Shown piece after piece: positions 37,721 to 45,524 of a DNA stretch of 64,000 nucleotides (position 1 is its first letter; each line of letters starts with the position of its first letter). The notes below the pieces were generated by a model. The model had not been told where the DNA came from, did no database searches, and saw only the letters and a list, made by a program, of their open reading frames with translations. The position numbers and the translations under genes were made by a program. Source of the stretch: UBA11164 sp034376725 (GTDB taxonomy: Bacteria > Pseudomonadota > Gammaproteobacteria > Xanthomonadales > Xanthomonadaceae); NCBI GenBank assembly GCA_034376725.1, contig JAXMJH010000077.1, positions 1 through 64,000 of the forward strand, given 5' to 3'.

Positions 37721-40700
37721 ATGCGCGTCAGGGAAAGCACCATTGAGCAGGAGTTGATCGAGAAGCTCGGCGACCTCAAGTACACCCTGCGCCCGGACAT
37801 TCGCGACCGCGCCGCGCTGGAGCGCAACTTCCGCGAGAAGTTTCAGGCGTTGAATCGCGTCACGCTTTCGGATGCCGAATTCCAGCGCCTGCTGGACGAG
37901 CTCGTTACGCCGGACGTGTTCACCGCCGCGCACACGCTGCGCCACCGCAACGCCTTCACCCGCGACGACGGCACGCCGCTGAACTACACCCTGGTCAACA
38001 TCAGCGACTGGTGCAAGAACGATTTCGAAGTCGCCAGTCAGTTGCGCATCAATACCGACTACAGCCACCACCGCTACGACGTGATCCTGCTGATAAACGG
38101 CGTGCCCGTCGTGCAGATCGAGCTGAAGACGCTGGGCATCAACCCGCGCCGTGCCATCGAGCAGATCGTCGAGTACAAGAACGACACCGGCAACGGCTAC
38201 AGCCGCACGCTGCTGTGCTTCATCCAGTTGTTCATCGTCAGCAACCGCGATTTCACGTACTACTTCGCCAACAACAACGCGCGGCATTTCGCGTTCAACG
38301 CCGACGAGCGCTTCCTGCCCATCTACCAGTACGCCGCGCCGGACAACGGCAAGATCAACGGCATCGACGCCTTTGCCGAGGCCTTCCTGGCCAAGTGCAC
38401 GCTGGGGCAGATGATCAGCCGCTACATGGTGCTGGTGGCCAGCGAGCAGAAGCTGCTGATGATGCGGCCGTACCAGGTCTACGCGGTGAAGAACATCGTC
38501 GAGTGCATCGACAAGAACCTGGGCAACGGCTACATCTGGCACACCACCGGCAGCGGCAAAACCCTGACCAGCTTCAAGGCCTCCACCCTGCTCAAGGCCA
38601 ACCCGGCCATCGACAAATGCCTGTTCGTGGTGGACCGCAAGGACCTGGATCGCCAGACCCGCGAGGAATTCAACCGCTTCCAGGAAGGCTGCGTCGAGGA
38701 GAACACCAACACCGGCGCGCTGGTGCGCCGCATGCTCTCGGACGATGCCGCCGACAAGGTCATCGTCTGCACCATCCAGAAGCTCGGCCTGGCGCTGGAT
38801 GAAAACAGCAAGCGCAACAAGGGCCGCGAGAAGCGCGGGCTGGCAAGCTACACCGACCAGCTCGAAGCGCTACGCGACAAGCGCATCGTCTTCATCTTCG
38901 ACGAATGCCACCGCTCGCAGTTCGGCGACAACCACCAGGCCATCAGGGAGTTCTTCCCCAGGGCCCAACTGTTCGGCTTCACCGGCACGCCGATCTTCGA
39001 GGCCAACGCCAGCTACAAGCGCATCGAGGGCGAGCAACAGACCCTCAAGACCACCGAGGACCTGTTCCAGAAGTCCCTGCACGAGTACACCATCACCCAC
39101 GCCATCGAGGACCAGAACGTCCTGCGCTTCCACGTCGAGTACTACAAACCCGATGGCAAGAATCCACCCAAACCCGGCGAAACCCTGGCCAAGCGCGCCA
39201 TCGCCGAGGCCATCCTGGCCAAGCACGACGCCGCCACCGGCGGGCGCCGCTTCAATGCCATCCTGGCCACCGCGTCCATCAACGATGCCATCGAGTACTA
39301 CCGCCTGTTCGAGCTGGCGCAGGCCGAAAAGCAGCAGGCCGACCCGCACTGGCTGCCGCTCAACATCGCCGCCGTGTTCTCCCCGCCGGCCGATGTCAGC
39401 GCGGACGTGAAACAGTTGCAGGAAGACCTGCCGCAGGAGCAGGAAGACAACAAGCAGGATCCGGAGGTCAAGAAGGCCGCGCTCAAGGCCATCATCGCCG
39501 GCTACAACGCGTGCTTTTCCACCAACCACCGCATCGAGGAATTCGACGCCTACTACCAGGACGTGCAGAAGCGCATCAAGGACCAGCAGTTCCCCAATGC
39601 CGACCTGCCGATGAAGGGTCGCGAGAAGCTGGACATCACCATCGTGGTTGACATGCTGCTCACCGGCTTCGACAGCAAGTACCTCAACACCCTGTACGTG
39701 GACAAGAACCTGAAACACCACGGCCTGATCCAGGCGTTTTCGCGCACCAACCGCGTGCTCAACGACACCAAGCCATATGGCAACATCCTCGACTTCCGCA
39801 GCCAGCAGAAAGAGGTGGATGCCGCCATCGCGCTGTTCTCCGGCGCCAGGGCCGAAGAAGCGCGCCAGATCTGGCTGGTGGACACCGCCCCGGTGGTCAT
39901 CGAGAAACTGAAGGACGCCCGCGACAACCTCGATACCTTCCTGCACTCGCAAGGCCTGTCCGGGCAGCCCGAGGACATCGCCAACCTCAAGGGCGACGCC
40001 GCCCGCGCCGCCTTTGTCGAGCACTTCAAGCAGGTGCAGAAGCTCAAGACCCAGCTCGACCAGTACACCGACCTCAGCGACGAGCAGGCGCAGCAAATCG
40101 ACGGCATTGTGCCGCGCGACGAGCTCAACGCCTTCCGTGGCGCCTATCTGGAAACCGCGCAGCGGCTGCGCGCGCAGCAGGCCAAGCCGGGCGAGGCGAA
40201 GGACGAGGCGATCGACCAGCTCGATTTCGAGTTCGTGCTGTTCGCCTCCGCCACCATCGACTACGACTACATCATGAAGCTGGCTGCGGACATCTCCATG
40301 CAGCCCGCCGGCAAGGCCACGATGAGCCGCGAGCAACTGATCGGCCTGATCGCCTCTGATGCCAAGTTCATGGACGAGCGCGAGGACATCAGCGAGTACG
40401 TGCGCGGCCTGAAGGCCGGCGAAGGCCTGGACGAGGCCGCCATCCGCACCGGCTACGAACGCTTCAAGCAGGACAAGGCGGCGCGCGAACTGGCCGCGCT
40501 GTCGGGCAAACACGGCCTGCCGGTGGCTGCGCTGCAAGGCTTCGTCGATGCCATCCTCGCCCGCCGCATCTTCGACGGCGAACAGCTCACCGAACTGCTG
40601 GCACCCTTGGAATTGGGCTGGAAGGCGCGCACACAGAAGGAACTGGCGCTGATGGCCGACCTGCTGCCGCTACTGAACAAACGCGCCGGCGGACGCGAGG

Positions 40701-40729
40701 TCGCCGGGCTCAAGGCGTACGAGCACTAA
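37721..40729 (+). CDS. hsdR: Type I restriction endonuclease subunit R
   Basis: 1002 residues. N-terminal PD-(D/E)XK nuclease (YDVILLING with Asp about residue 120, VQIELKTLG around 132-139), then SF2 translocase motifs: Walker A TTGSGKT at about 274-280, DECHRSQFG at about 394, FTGTPIF, and motif VI-like QAFSRTNRVLND. The C-terminal helical region binds the methylase. It cuts unmodified DNA after ATP-driven translocation. The final ~37 codons (LGWKARTQKELALMADLLPLLNKRAGG...) are duplicated before hsdS at 41811. Confidence 0.95.
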   Translation: MRVRESTIEQELIEKLGDLKYTLRPDIRDRAALERNFREKFQALNRVTLSDAEFQRLLDELVTPDVFTAAHTLRHRNAFTRDDGTPLNYTLVNISDWCKNDFEVASQLRINTDYSHHRYDVILLINGVPVVQIELKTLGINPRRAIEQIVEYKNDTGNGYSRTLLCFIQLFIVSNRDFTYYFANNNARHFAFNADERFLPIYQYAAPDNGKINGIDAFAEAFLAKCTLGQMISRYMVLVASEQKLLMMRPYQVYAVKNIVECIDKNLGNGYIWHTTGSGKTLTSFKASTLLKANPAIDKCLFVVDRKDLDRQTREEFNRFQEGCVEENTNTGALVRRMLSDDAADKVIVCTIQKLGLALDENSKRNKGREKRGLASYTDQLEALRDKRIVFIFDECHRSQFGDNHQAIREFFPRAQLFGFTGTPIFEANASYKRIEGEQQTLKTTEDLFQKSLHEYTITHAIEDQNVLRFHVEYYKPDGKNPPKPGETLAKRAIAEAILAKHDAATGGRRFNAILATASINDAIEYYRLFELAQAEKQQADPHWLPLNIAAVFSPPADVSADVKQLQEDLPQEQEDNKQDPEVKKAALKAIIAGYNACFSTNHRIEEFDAYYQDVQKRIKDQQFPNADLPMKGREKLDITIVVDMLLTGFDSKYLNTLYVDKNLKHHGLIQAFSRTNRVLNDTKPYGNILDFRSQQKEVDAAIALFSGARAEEARQIWLVDTAPVVIEKLKDARDNLDTFLHSQGLSGQPEDIANLKGDAARAAFVEHFKQVQKLKTQLDQYTDLSDEQAQQIDGIVPRDELNAFRGAYLETAQRLRAQQAKPGEAKDEAIDQLDFEFVLFASATIDYDYIMKLAADISMQPAGKATMSREQLIGLIASDAKFMDEREDISEYVRGLKAGEGLDEAAIRTGYERFKQDKAARELAALSGKHGLPVAALQGFVDAILARRIFDGEQLTELLAPLELGWKARTQKELALMADLLPLLNKRAGGREVAGLKAYEH

Positions 40730-40743
40730 GGAGAAAGGGCACG

Positions 40744-41127
40744 ATGGAAGCACAGCAAATCCAGGCACTGACCGCCACCTTCGAGGGGCATGCCCAGCGC
40801 ATGGAAGGCGGCCCCGAATACTGGCTGGCCCGCGACCTGCAACACCTGCTGGGTTACGCCAAGTGGGACAACTTTCTGAGCGTGATCTCCAAGGCCAAGA
40901 CGGCTTGCGAAATCTCCGGCCACGCCATCGCCGATCATTTTGCCGACGTCGGGAAAATGATCGAGCTCGGCAAGGGTGGTCAGCGTGACATCGACGATCT
41001 GATGCTTACGCGCTGCGGATCGAAGACCAACCACAAAACAGGGGAGTCAATCACCTCTCCCCCTGCCAAGGGGGAGTACGGCGAAGCCGGGAGGGGGTTG
41101 CTCCATGCAACTGAACAACCTTCCTGA
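40744..41127 (+). pseudogene. DinD-like DNA-damage-inducible protein, 5' part, interrupted
   Basis: The first 90 codons (FEGHAQRMEGGPEYWLARDLQHLLGYAKWDNFLSVISKAKTACEISGHAIADHFADVGKMIELGKGGQRDIDDLMLTR) match the N-terminal Bro-like region of DinD. At about 41014, where DinD would continue into its conserved RYACYL-type segment, the frame enters a palindromic repeat and soon stops. A matching C-terminal fragment is at 41678-41767 in another frame; the middle (~150 codons) is lost. AAGGAG precedes the ATG. DinD homologues occur in several type I restriction loci. Confidence 0.75.
41041..41109. repeat. Left 69-bp direct repeat of the DUF559 cassette
   Basis: Matches 41606-41674 with only two differences. 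Made of two hairpins, CTCCCCCT-GCCA-AGGGGGAG and CGGC-GAA-GCCG, and ends GGGAGGGGGTTGCTCCATGCA. The GGAGGGGG acts as ribosome site and the ATG in the repeat is the DUF559 start codon. Confidence 0.85.
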
Positions 41128-41767
41128 GCTACGCACCTTTCGCAAACAACTGCGCAGCCACCTGACCCCTGCTGAGGCCAAGCTCTGGACGTTATTGAAA
41201 GGTTCACAACTGGATGGTCGCAAGTTCCGCAGGCAGCACAGCGTCGGTCGATACATTCTGGATTTTTACTGTCCCAGTGAGCGCCTTGCCATCGAGCTGG
41301 ACGGTGCCGCACACGACAGCGACACCGCGCAGCGCCATGACGATGAGCGCACGCAGTTCTTGCGGCACTTTGGGATCAACGTGTTGCGTTTTGAGAACAA
41401 ATGGGTACTTCAGGAGCCCGAGGGTGTGTTGGCGGTCATCCGGGGCGCTTTCGGCTGGGAGCAAAAAGGCACCACCCCGCCCCTGCGGGGCACCCCTCCT
41501 TACAAAGGAGGGGAGTTGAGCACCTCTCCCCCTGCCAAAGGGGAGTACGGCAAAGCCGGGGAGTTGATAACCTCTCCCCCTGACAAGGGGGAGTACGGCG
41601 AAGCCGGGGAGTTAATCACCTCTCCCCCTGCTAAGGGGGAGTACGGCGAAGCCGGGAGGGGGTTGCTCCATGCACGAGCCGAAGACGTGAAAAAAGTGGA
41701 GCGCCGCCTGGCCGCCGCCGATAAAAAGACCCTGAAAAACCCGGACAAACTGCCCGATGACGAGTGA
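41105..41767 (+). CDS. DUF559 endonuclease-fold protein with repeat-encoded tail
   Basis: 220 codons. Residues 1-120 are a DUF559 (Vsr-like PD-(D/E)XK) domain: LRSHLTPAEAKLWTLLK, GRKFRRQHSVGRYILDFYCPSERLAIELDGAAH with the catalytic Asp and Glu, and RTQFLRHFGINVLRFEN. From about residue 123 the frame reads through palindromic repeats (repeated TSPPAKGEYGEAGE) and into the DinD C-terminal remnant, so the functional protein probably ends in or before the repeats. Start codon and ribosome site lie inside the left repeat. It sits inside dinD; nuclease activity is inferred from fold. Confidence 0.75.
   Translation: MQLNNLPELRTFRKQLRSHLTPAEAKLWTLLKGSQLDGRKFRRQHSVGRYILDFYCPSERLAIELDGAAHDSDTAQRHDDERTQFLRHFGINVLRFENKWVLQEPEGVLAVIRGAFGWEQKGTTPPLRGTPPYKGGELSTSPPAKGEYGKAGELITSPPDKGEYGEAGELITSPPAKGEYGEAGRGLLHARAEDVKKVERRLAAADKKTLKNPDKLPDDE
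41475..41519. repeat. Two GC-rich hairpins after the DUF559 domain
   Basis: CCCCGCCCCTGCGGGG followed by CCCCTCCTT-ACA-AAGGAGGGG. Perfect stems of 5 and 9 bp. They differ in sequence from the 48-bp array that follows and resemble the PPLRGTPPYKGGE-coding repeats often seen beside DUF559 genes. Confidence 0.65.
41521..41674. repeat. Three tandem 48-bp palindromic repeats, right end of the DUF559 cassette
   Basis: Copies with CCTCTCCCCC at 41523, 41571 and 41619, exact 48-base period. The last copy carries the same GGGAGGGGGTTGCTCCATGCA ending as the left repeat. There are no spacers, so this is not a CRISPR array. Each copy can fold into two hairpins. Confidence 0.85.
41678..41767 (+). pseudogene. 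DinD-like 3' fragment
   Basis: EDVKKVERRLAAADKKTLKNPDKLPDDE resembles the C-terminal helix of DinD-type proteins (EDIKKLERR pattern). It begins right after the right 69-bp repeat, in frame with the DUF559 reading frame but not with the DinD 5' part. Confidence 0.55.
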
Positions 41768-41924
41768 GCGCAAACCTCTGGACGGAGCGCTGTCGTCCAA
41801 GCTCAATCGGGACTGGAAAGCCCGCGCACAGAAGGAACTGGCGCTGATGGGCGACCTGCCGCCGCTGCTGAACAAACGCGCCGGCGGGCGCGAGTTCGCC
41901 GGGCTCAAGGCGTACGAGGAATGA
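41757..41924 (+). pseudogene. Duplicate of the hsdR 3' tail
   Basis: Codes for LNRDWKARAQKELALMGDLPPLLNKRAGGREFAGLKAYEE, about 90% identical at DNA level to the hsdR end at 40615-40725 over about 110 bp. A 55-codon frame is open from an ATG that overlaps the DinD fragment, and its TGA overlaps the hsdS start (ATGA). Either a remnant of an older hsdR or a duplication made when the dinD segment entered. It may now serve only to couple translation into hsdS. Confidence 0.7.
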
Positions 41925-43270
41925 TGATGGCGAAGCGGGACACATCGATGGTGACGCCGAGGCTGCGGTTTCCGGGGTTTCGGGACACGCCAGAGTGGAG
42001 TGTCAGGCTCATGAATGATCTTTATTCATTCATGCGGAATAACACGTTGTCGCGAGATAAGCTCAACTACGAGGTTGGTAGCACCAAAAACATTCACTAC
42101 GGCGATATCCATACCAAGTTTGCTGCGTTGTTCGATATCGCTAAAGAGCATGTTCCTTACGTCAACAGCACAGAGGAAACTCCCGACGCCGAGTCCGAGG
42201 ACTACTGCGTTGAGGGTGATCTGATTTTTGCGGACGCCTCCGAGGATACTAACGATGTCGGCAAGTGCATGGAGATCGTCCGATTGAGGGGACAGCAGCT
42301 TTTGTCAGGGCAGCACACGATCTTGGCGCGTCGAAAAGATGACACCCTCGTTGTCGGGTTTGGCGGACACTTGTTCCGATCCGGGTTGATCCGTTCGCGG
42401 ATAGAGAAGGAAGCGCAAGGAACCAAGGTTTATCAAATCTCACCGTCGCGCCTGGGTGGCCTCAAAATCACCTTCCCAGGGAACAAGGCCGAGCAACAAA
42501 AAATCGCCGACTGCCTGACTTCGCTGGACGAGGTGATTGCTGCGCAGGCGCGGAAAGTGGAAGCGTTGAAGGCGCACAAACGCGGCCTGATGCAGCAGCT
42601 TTTCCCCCGCGAAGGCGAAACCCGCCCCCGCCTCCGCTTCCCCGAGTTCCGCGATGCGCCGGAGTGGAATGACCGCTCCCTGGGTTCCATGACGACCAAA
42701 GTTGGCAGCGGCATCACGCCGCGCGGTGGCGACAAGAACTACAAGACAGAGGGCCGCTCGTTCATGCGAAGTCAGAATGTGGGCTGGGGCCAACTACTAT
42801 TGGACGAGATCGTTTTCATCGACGAAAGCACGCATGCGTCATTCGATGGCACCGAAATCGCGGAATCAGATGTCCTGTTGAATATCACCGGTGCGTCTAT
42901 TGGGCGAAGCGCAATCGCCGACAACAGAATTGCAGGCGGGAACGTGAACCAACACGTTTGCATCATTCGCACGAGACAGGACGAACTGAATCCTGTCCTG
43001 CTCAACCAGTTTCTGATCTCCGAACGAGGACAAGAACAGATTGACAGTTTCCAGGCAGGTGGGAATCGTCAGGGCCTGAACTTCTCGCAGATTCGCTCGT
43101 TCCAGATCCCGCTCCCGCCAACGAGGGGTGAGCAGCAACGCATCGCCGACTGCCTCTCCTCCCTCGACACCCAGATCACCGCCGAATCCAACCAGCTCGC
43201 CGCCCTCAAGGCCCACAAGCAGGGCCTGATGCAGCAACTGTTCCCCGCGCCAGAGGCAACCGGCGCATGA
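41921..43270 (+). CDS. hsdS: Type I restriction specificity subunit S
   Basis: 449 residues with the two-fold HsdS plan: TRD1 (about 20-170), central conserved helix (EQQKIADCLTSLDEVIAAQARKVEALKAHKRGLMQQLFP), TRD2 (about 235-395) and C-terminal helix EQQRIADCLSSLDTQITAESNQLAALKAHKQGLMQQLFP. The two helices are near repeats of each other. The TRD-coding DNA, mainly 42000-42450, is visibly richer in A and T than the flanking helices, as expected if recognition domains are swapped by transfer. Overlaps rhuM by four bases. Confidence 0.95.
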   Translation: MMMAKRDTSMVTPRLRFPGFRDTPEWSVRLMNDLYSFMRNNTLSRDKLNYEVGSTKNIHYGDIHTKFAALFDIAKEHVPYVNSTEETPDAESEDYCVEGDLIFADASEDTNDVGKCMEIVRLRGQQLLSGQHTILARRKDDTLVVGFGGHLFRSGLIRSRIEKEAQGTKVYQISPSRLGGLKITFPGNKAEQQKIADCLTSLDEVIAAQARKVEALKAHKRGLMQQLFPREGETRPRLRFPEFRDAPEWNDRSLGSMTTKVGSGITPRGGDKNYKTEGRSFMRSQNVGWGQLLLDEIVFIDESTHASFDGTEIAESDVLLNITGASIGRSAIADNRIAGGNVNQHVCIIRTRQDELNPVLLNQFLISERGQEQIDSFQAGGNRQGLNFSQIRSFQIPLPPTRGEQQRIADCLSSLDTQITAESNQLAALKAHKQGLMQQLFPAPEATGA

Positions 43271-44277
43271 GCGGCCTGATCCTGTACACCACCGAGGACG
43301 GCGCGAGCCGCATCCAGTTGCGCGCCGATGGGCAGACCGTGTGGCTGACCCAGGCCGAGATGGCGGAGCTGTTCGATGTCACGACCGACAACATCAGCCT
43401 GCACCTGAAGAACATCTTTTCAGACAAAGAGTTGGAACCTGAACGAACTACCGAGGAATCCTCGGTGGTTCAGAGGGAGGGCGGGCGCGAGGTGCGCCGG
43501 CCAGTCACACTCTACAACCTCGATGCCATCCTGGCCGTGGGCTACCGCGTGCGCTCGCCGCGCGGCGTGCAGTTCCGGCGCTGGGCCAGCACGGTGCTGG
43601 CGGAGTACCTGCGCAAGGGCTTCGTGCTGGACGACCAGCGGCTGAAAAACCCGGACGGGCGCGCCGACTATTTCGACGAGATGCTGGCGCGCATCCGCGA
43701 CATCCGCGCCTCGGAGAAACGCTTCTACCAGAAGGTGCGCGACCTGTTCGCCCTGAGCGTGGACTACGACAAGACCGACCGCGCCACCCAGACCTTCTTC
43801 GCCACCGTGCAGAACCTGCTGCTGTATGCGGTGACGCGGCAAACCGCCGCCGAGCTCATCACCGCCCGCGCCAATCCCGACGACCCGCATTTCGGCCTGC
43901 GCGCCTGGAGCGGCGGCCGGGTGCGCAAGCAGGACATCCTGATCGCCAAGAATTACCTCGGCGAGGACGAGATCGACACCCTCAACCGGCTGGTGGTGAT
44001 TTTCCTGGAAACCGCCGAGCTGCGGCTCAAGAACCGGCAGGACATCCCAATGCGCTTCTGGATGGAGAACGTGGGCCAGATCATCGCTTCCAACGGCTTC
44101 CCGTTGCTGAATGGTGCCGGTTCCATCAGCCGCAAGCGGATGGAAGCGCAGACCAGCGAGCGCTATCTCGCCTTCGACGGACAACGCAAGCAGCAGGAAG
44201 CGCTGGCTGCCGATGCCGCCGACGAGGCCGAGCTGGCCGCGCTGGAGAACAAGATAAAAAGGCGCCCGAAGCCATGA
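43267..44277 (+). CDS. RhuM family protein
   Basis: 336 residues. ILYTTEDGASRIQLRADGQTVWLTQAEMAELFDVTTDNISLHLKNIFSDKEL, RPVTLYNLDAILAVGYRVRSPRGVQFRRWAS and the Fic-like DYDKTDRATQTFFATVQNLLLYAVTRQTAAELI segment fit the RhuM (virulence protein) family, which is frequently encoded between hsd genes. Biochemical function not established; N-terminal part looks like a DNA-binding Bro/KilA-type domain. Start and stop both overlap neighbours as ATGA. Confidence 0.85.
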   Translation: MSGLILYTTEDGASRIQLRADGQTVWLTQAEMAELFDVTTDNISLHLKNIFSDKELEPERTTEESSVVQREGGREVRRPVTLYNLDAILAVGYRVRSPRGVQFRRWASTVLAEYLRKGFVLDDQRLKNPDGRADYFDEMLARIRDIRASEKRFYQKVRDLFALSVDYDKTDRATQTFFATVQNLLLYAVTRQTAAELITARANPDDPHFGLRAWSGGRVRKQDILIAKNYLGEDEIDTLNRLVVIFLETAELRLKNRQDIPMRFWMENVGQIIASNGFPLLNGAGSISRKRMEAQTSERYLAFDGQRKQQEALAADAADEAELAALENKIKRRPKP

Positions 44278-45524
44278 CGGGACTCGACCAGAAACAATCG
44301 GGTAAGGCCATGGACTCCATGTCGTTCCCCGATCTAGCCACGTTGGCGAAGCGCCTTCGCGAGGAACTGGATACGAAGAAGTTCGTTCTGCTCTACGCCT
44401 ACAACGGCACGGGCAAGACGCGATTGTGTGGCGCATTCAAGGATGCTGTAAAAAAAGTCGATGAGTTCGGCCAGACCGTCGAGCGGGACACCCTCTACTT
44501 CAACGCCTTCACAGAAGATCTATTCAGCTGGGAGAATGACCTCACCGGAGACAGGCACCGCTTTCTCAAGCTCAACGTGAATTCGCGCTACCTCGATGCG
44601 CTGGCTTCAACTGAGTTTGACACGCGTATTCGAGCGCTTCTGGAGCGGTACGTCGACTTCGATTTCCGAATCGATTCGGAGACAGACAAGGATGGCAGGC
44701 TGACCAAGGCCGAAGTTGCGTTCTTCCGCGACGAGCCGAAAGAGGATTCCGGCGAGGAAGCGGAAGATTCGTTTGGCATCAAGATTTCACGTGGCGAGGA
44801 GAACATCTTCATCTGGTGCTTCTTCCTCGCCATCGTGCAACTGGTGCTCGATGGAGCTGAGGCTTACAAGTGGGTGAAGTACGTCTACATCGACGATCCG
44901 ATCTCATCGCTGGACGAGCACAATGCCATCGTGGTCGCCAACCACCTTGTGCAGTTGTATCGGGAAGCAGTGAAGGACGAAGCCGGCGAGATTGTCACTG
45001 GTAGGCTCAAGGTGGGCACGATTATCTCCACCCACCACAATCTGTTCTTCAATGTGCTGCATTACGAACTGAAAAATTACTTCAAGGGAAAGGCGTCCCA
45101 ATACGTGCTTGGCCGGGAGCGCGTGAGCAATCGCTACGAGCTGAAGAAGCAGTCTGGGGATACGCCGGCCTTCCACCATGTCGCTGCACTTGTTGAACTG
45201 GACAAGGTGGCGCGGGGAACGGCGATTCACACGCACCACTTCAACATGCTGCGCGCCATTCTCGAGAAGACAGCACTCTTCCACGGCTACACGCACTTTG
45301 GCGCCTGCATCAAGAGGGATGCGGACGATGCCGACGGGGTCTTGCATCAGCGCTTTGTCGATCTCCTGAGTCACGGAAAGTATTCGCTCTACGAGCCGGC
45401 GGAGATGGGAGACGAGACGAAGAAGATTTTCCGAAAAATCGTCCGGGGTTTTCTGGATCGTTACCGCTACAACCAGGCGCTATTTCCCACCGACCCAATC
45501 GCTGACGAAGATCCCGCACCATGA
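44274..45524 (+). CDS. ABC-type ATPase, PrrC-like anticodon nuclease candidate
   Basis: 416 residues. Walker A NGTGKT near residue 45, ABC signature-like SRGEENIF (about 178-185), Walker B plus D-loop VYIDDPISSLDEHN, H-loop STHHN. The C-terminal part carries R327-x3-E331 (MLRAILEKT) and His367 (LLSHGKYS), matching the R-x3-E...H spacing of the PrrC anticodon nuclease (R320, E324, H356). There is no long coiled coil or zinc hook as in RloC. Embedded between rhuM and hsdM with ATGA overlaps on both sides, as expected for a tRNA-cutting guard of the restriction enzyme. DNA is less GC-rich than its neighbours. Nuclease activity is inference. Confidence 0.7.
   Translation: MTGLDQKQSGKAMDSMSFPDLATLAKRLREELDTKKFVLLYAYNGTGKTRLCGAFKDAVKKVDEFGQTVERDTLYFNAFTEDLFSWENDLTGDRHRFLKLNVNSRYLDALASTEFDTRIRALLERYVDFDFRIDSETDKDGRLTKAEVAFFRDEPKEDSGEEAEDSFGIKISRGEENIFIWCFFLAIVQLVLDGAEAYKWVKYVYIDDPISSLDEHNAIVVANHLVQLYREAVKDEAGEIVTGRLKVGTIISTHHNLFFNVLHYELKNYFKGKASQYVLGRERVSNRYELKKQSGDTPAFHHVAALVELDKVARGTAIHTHHFNMLRAILEKTALFHGYTHFGACIKRDADDADGVLHQRFVDLLSHGKYSLYEPAEMGDETKKIFRKIVRGFLDRYRYNQALFPTDPIADEDPAP

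Noticed and set aside
41521..41674. Regular 48-bp repeats resembling a CRISPR array
   Set aside because: The copies are contiguous with no unique spacers, are palindromic and GC-rich, and no cas genes are near.
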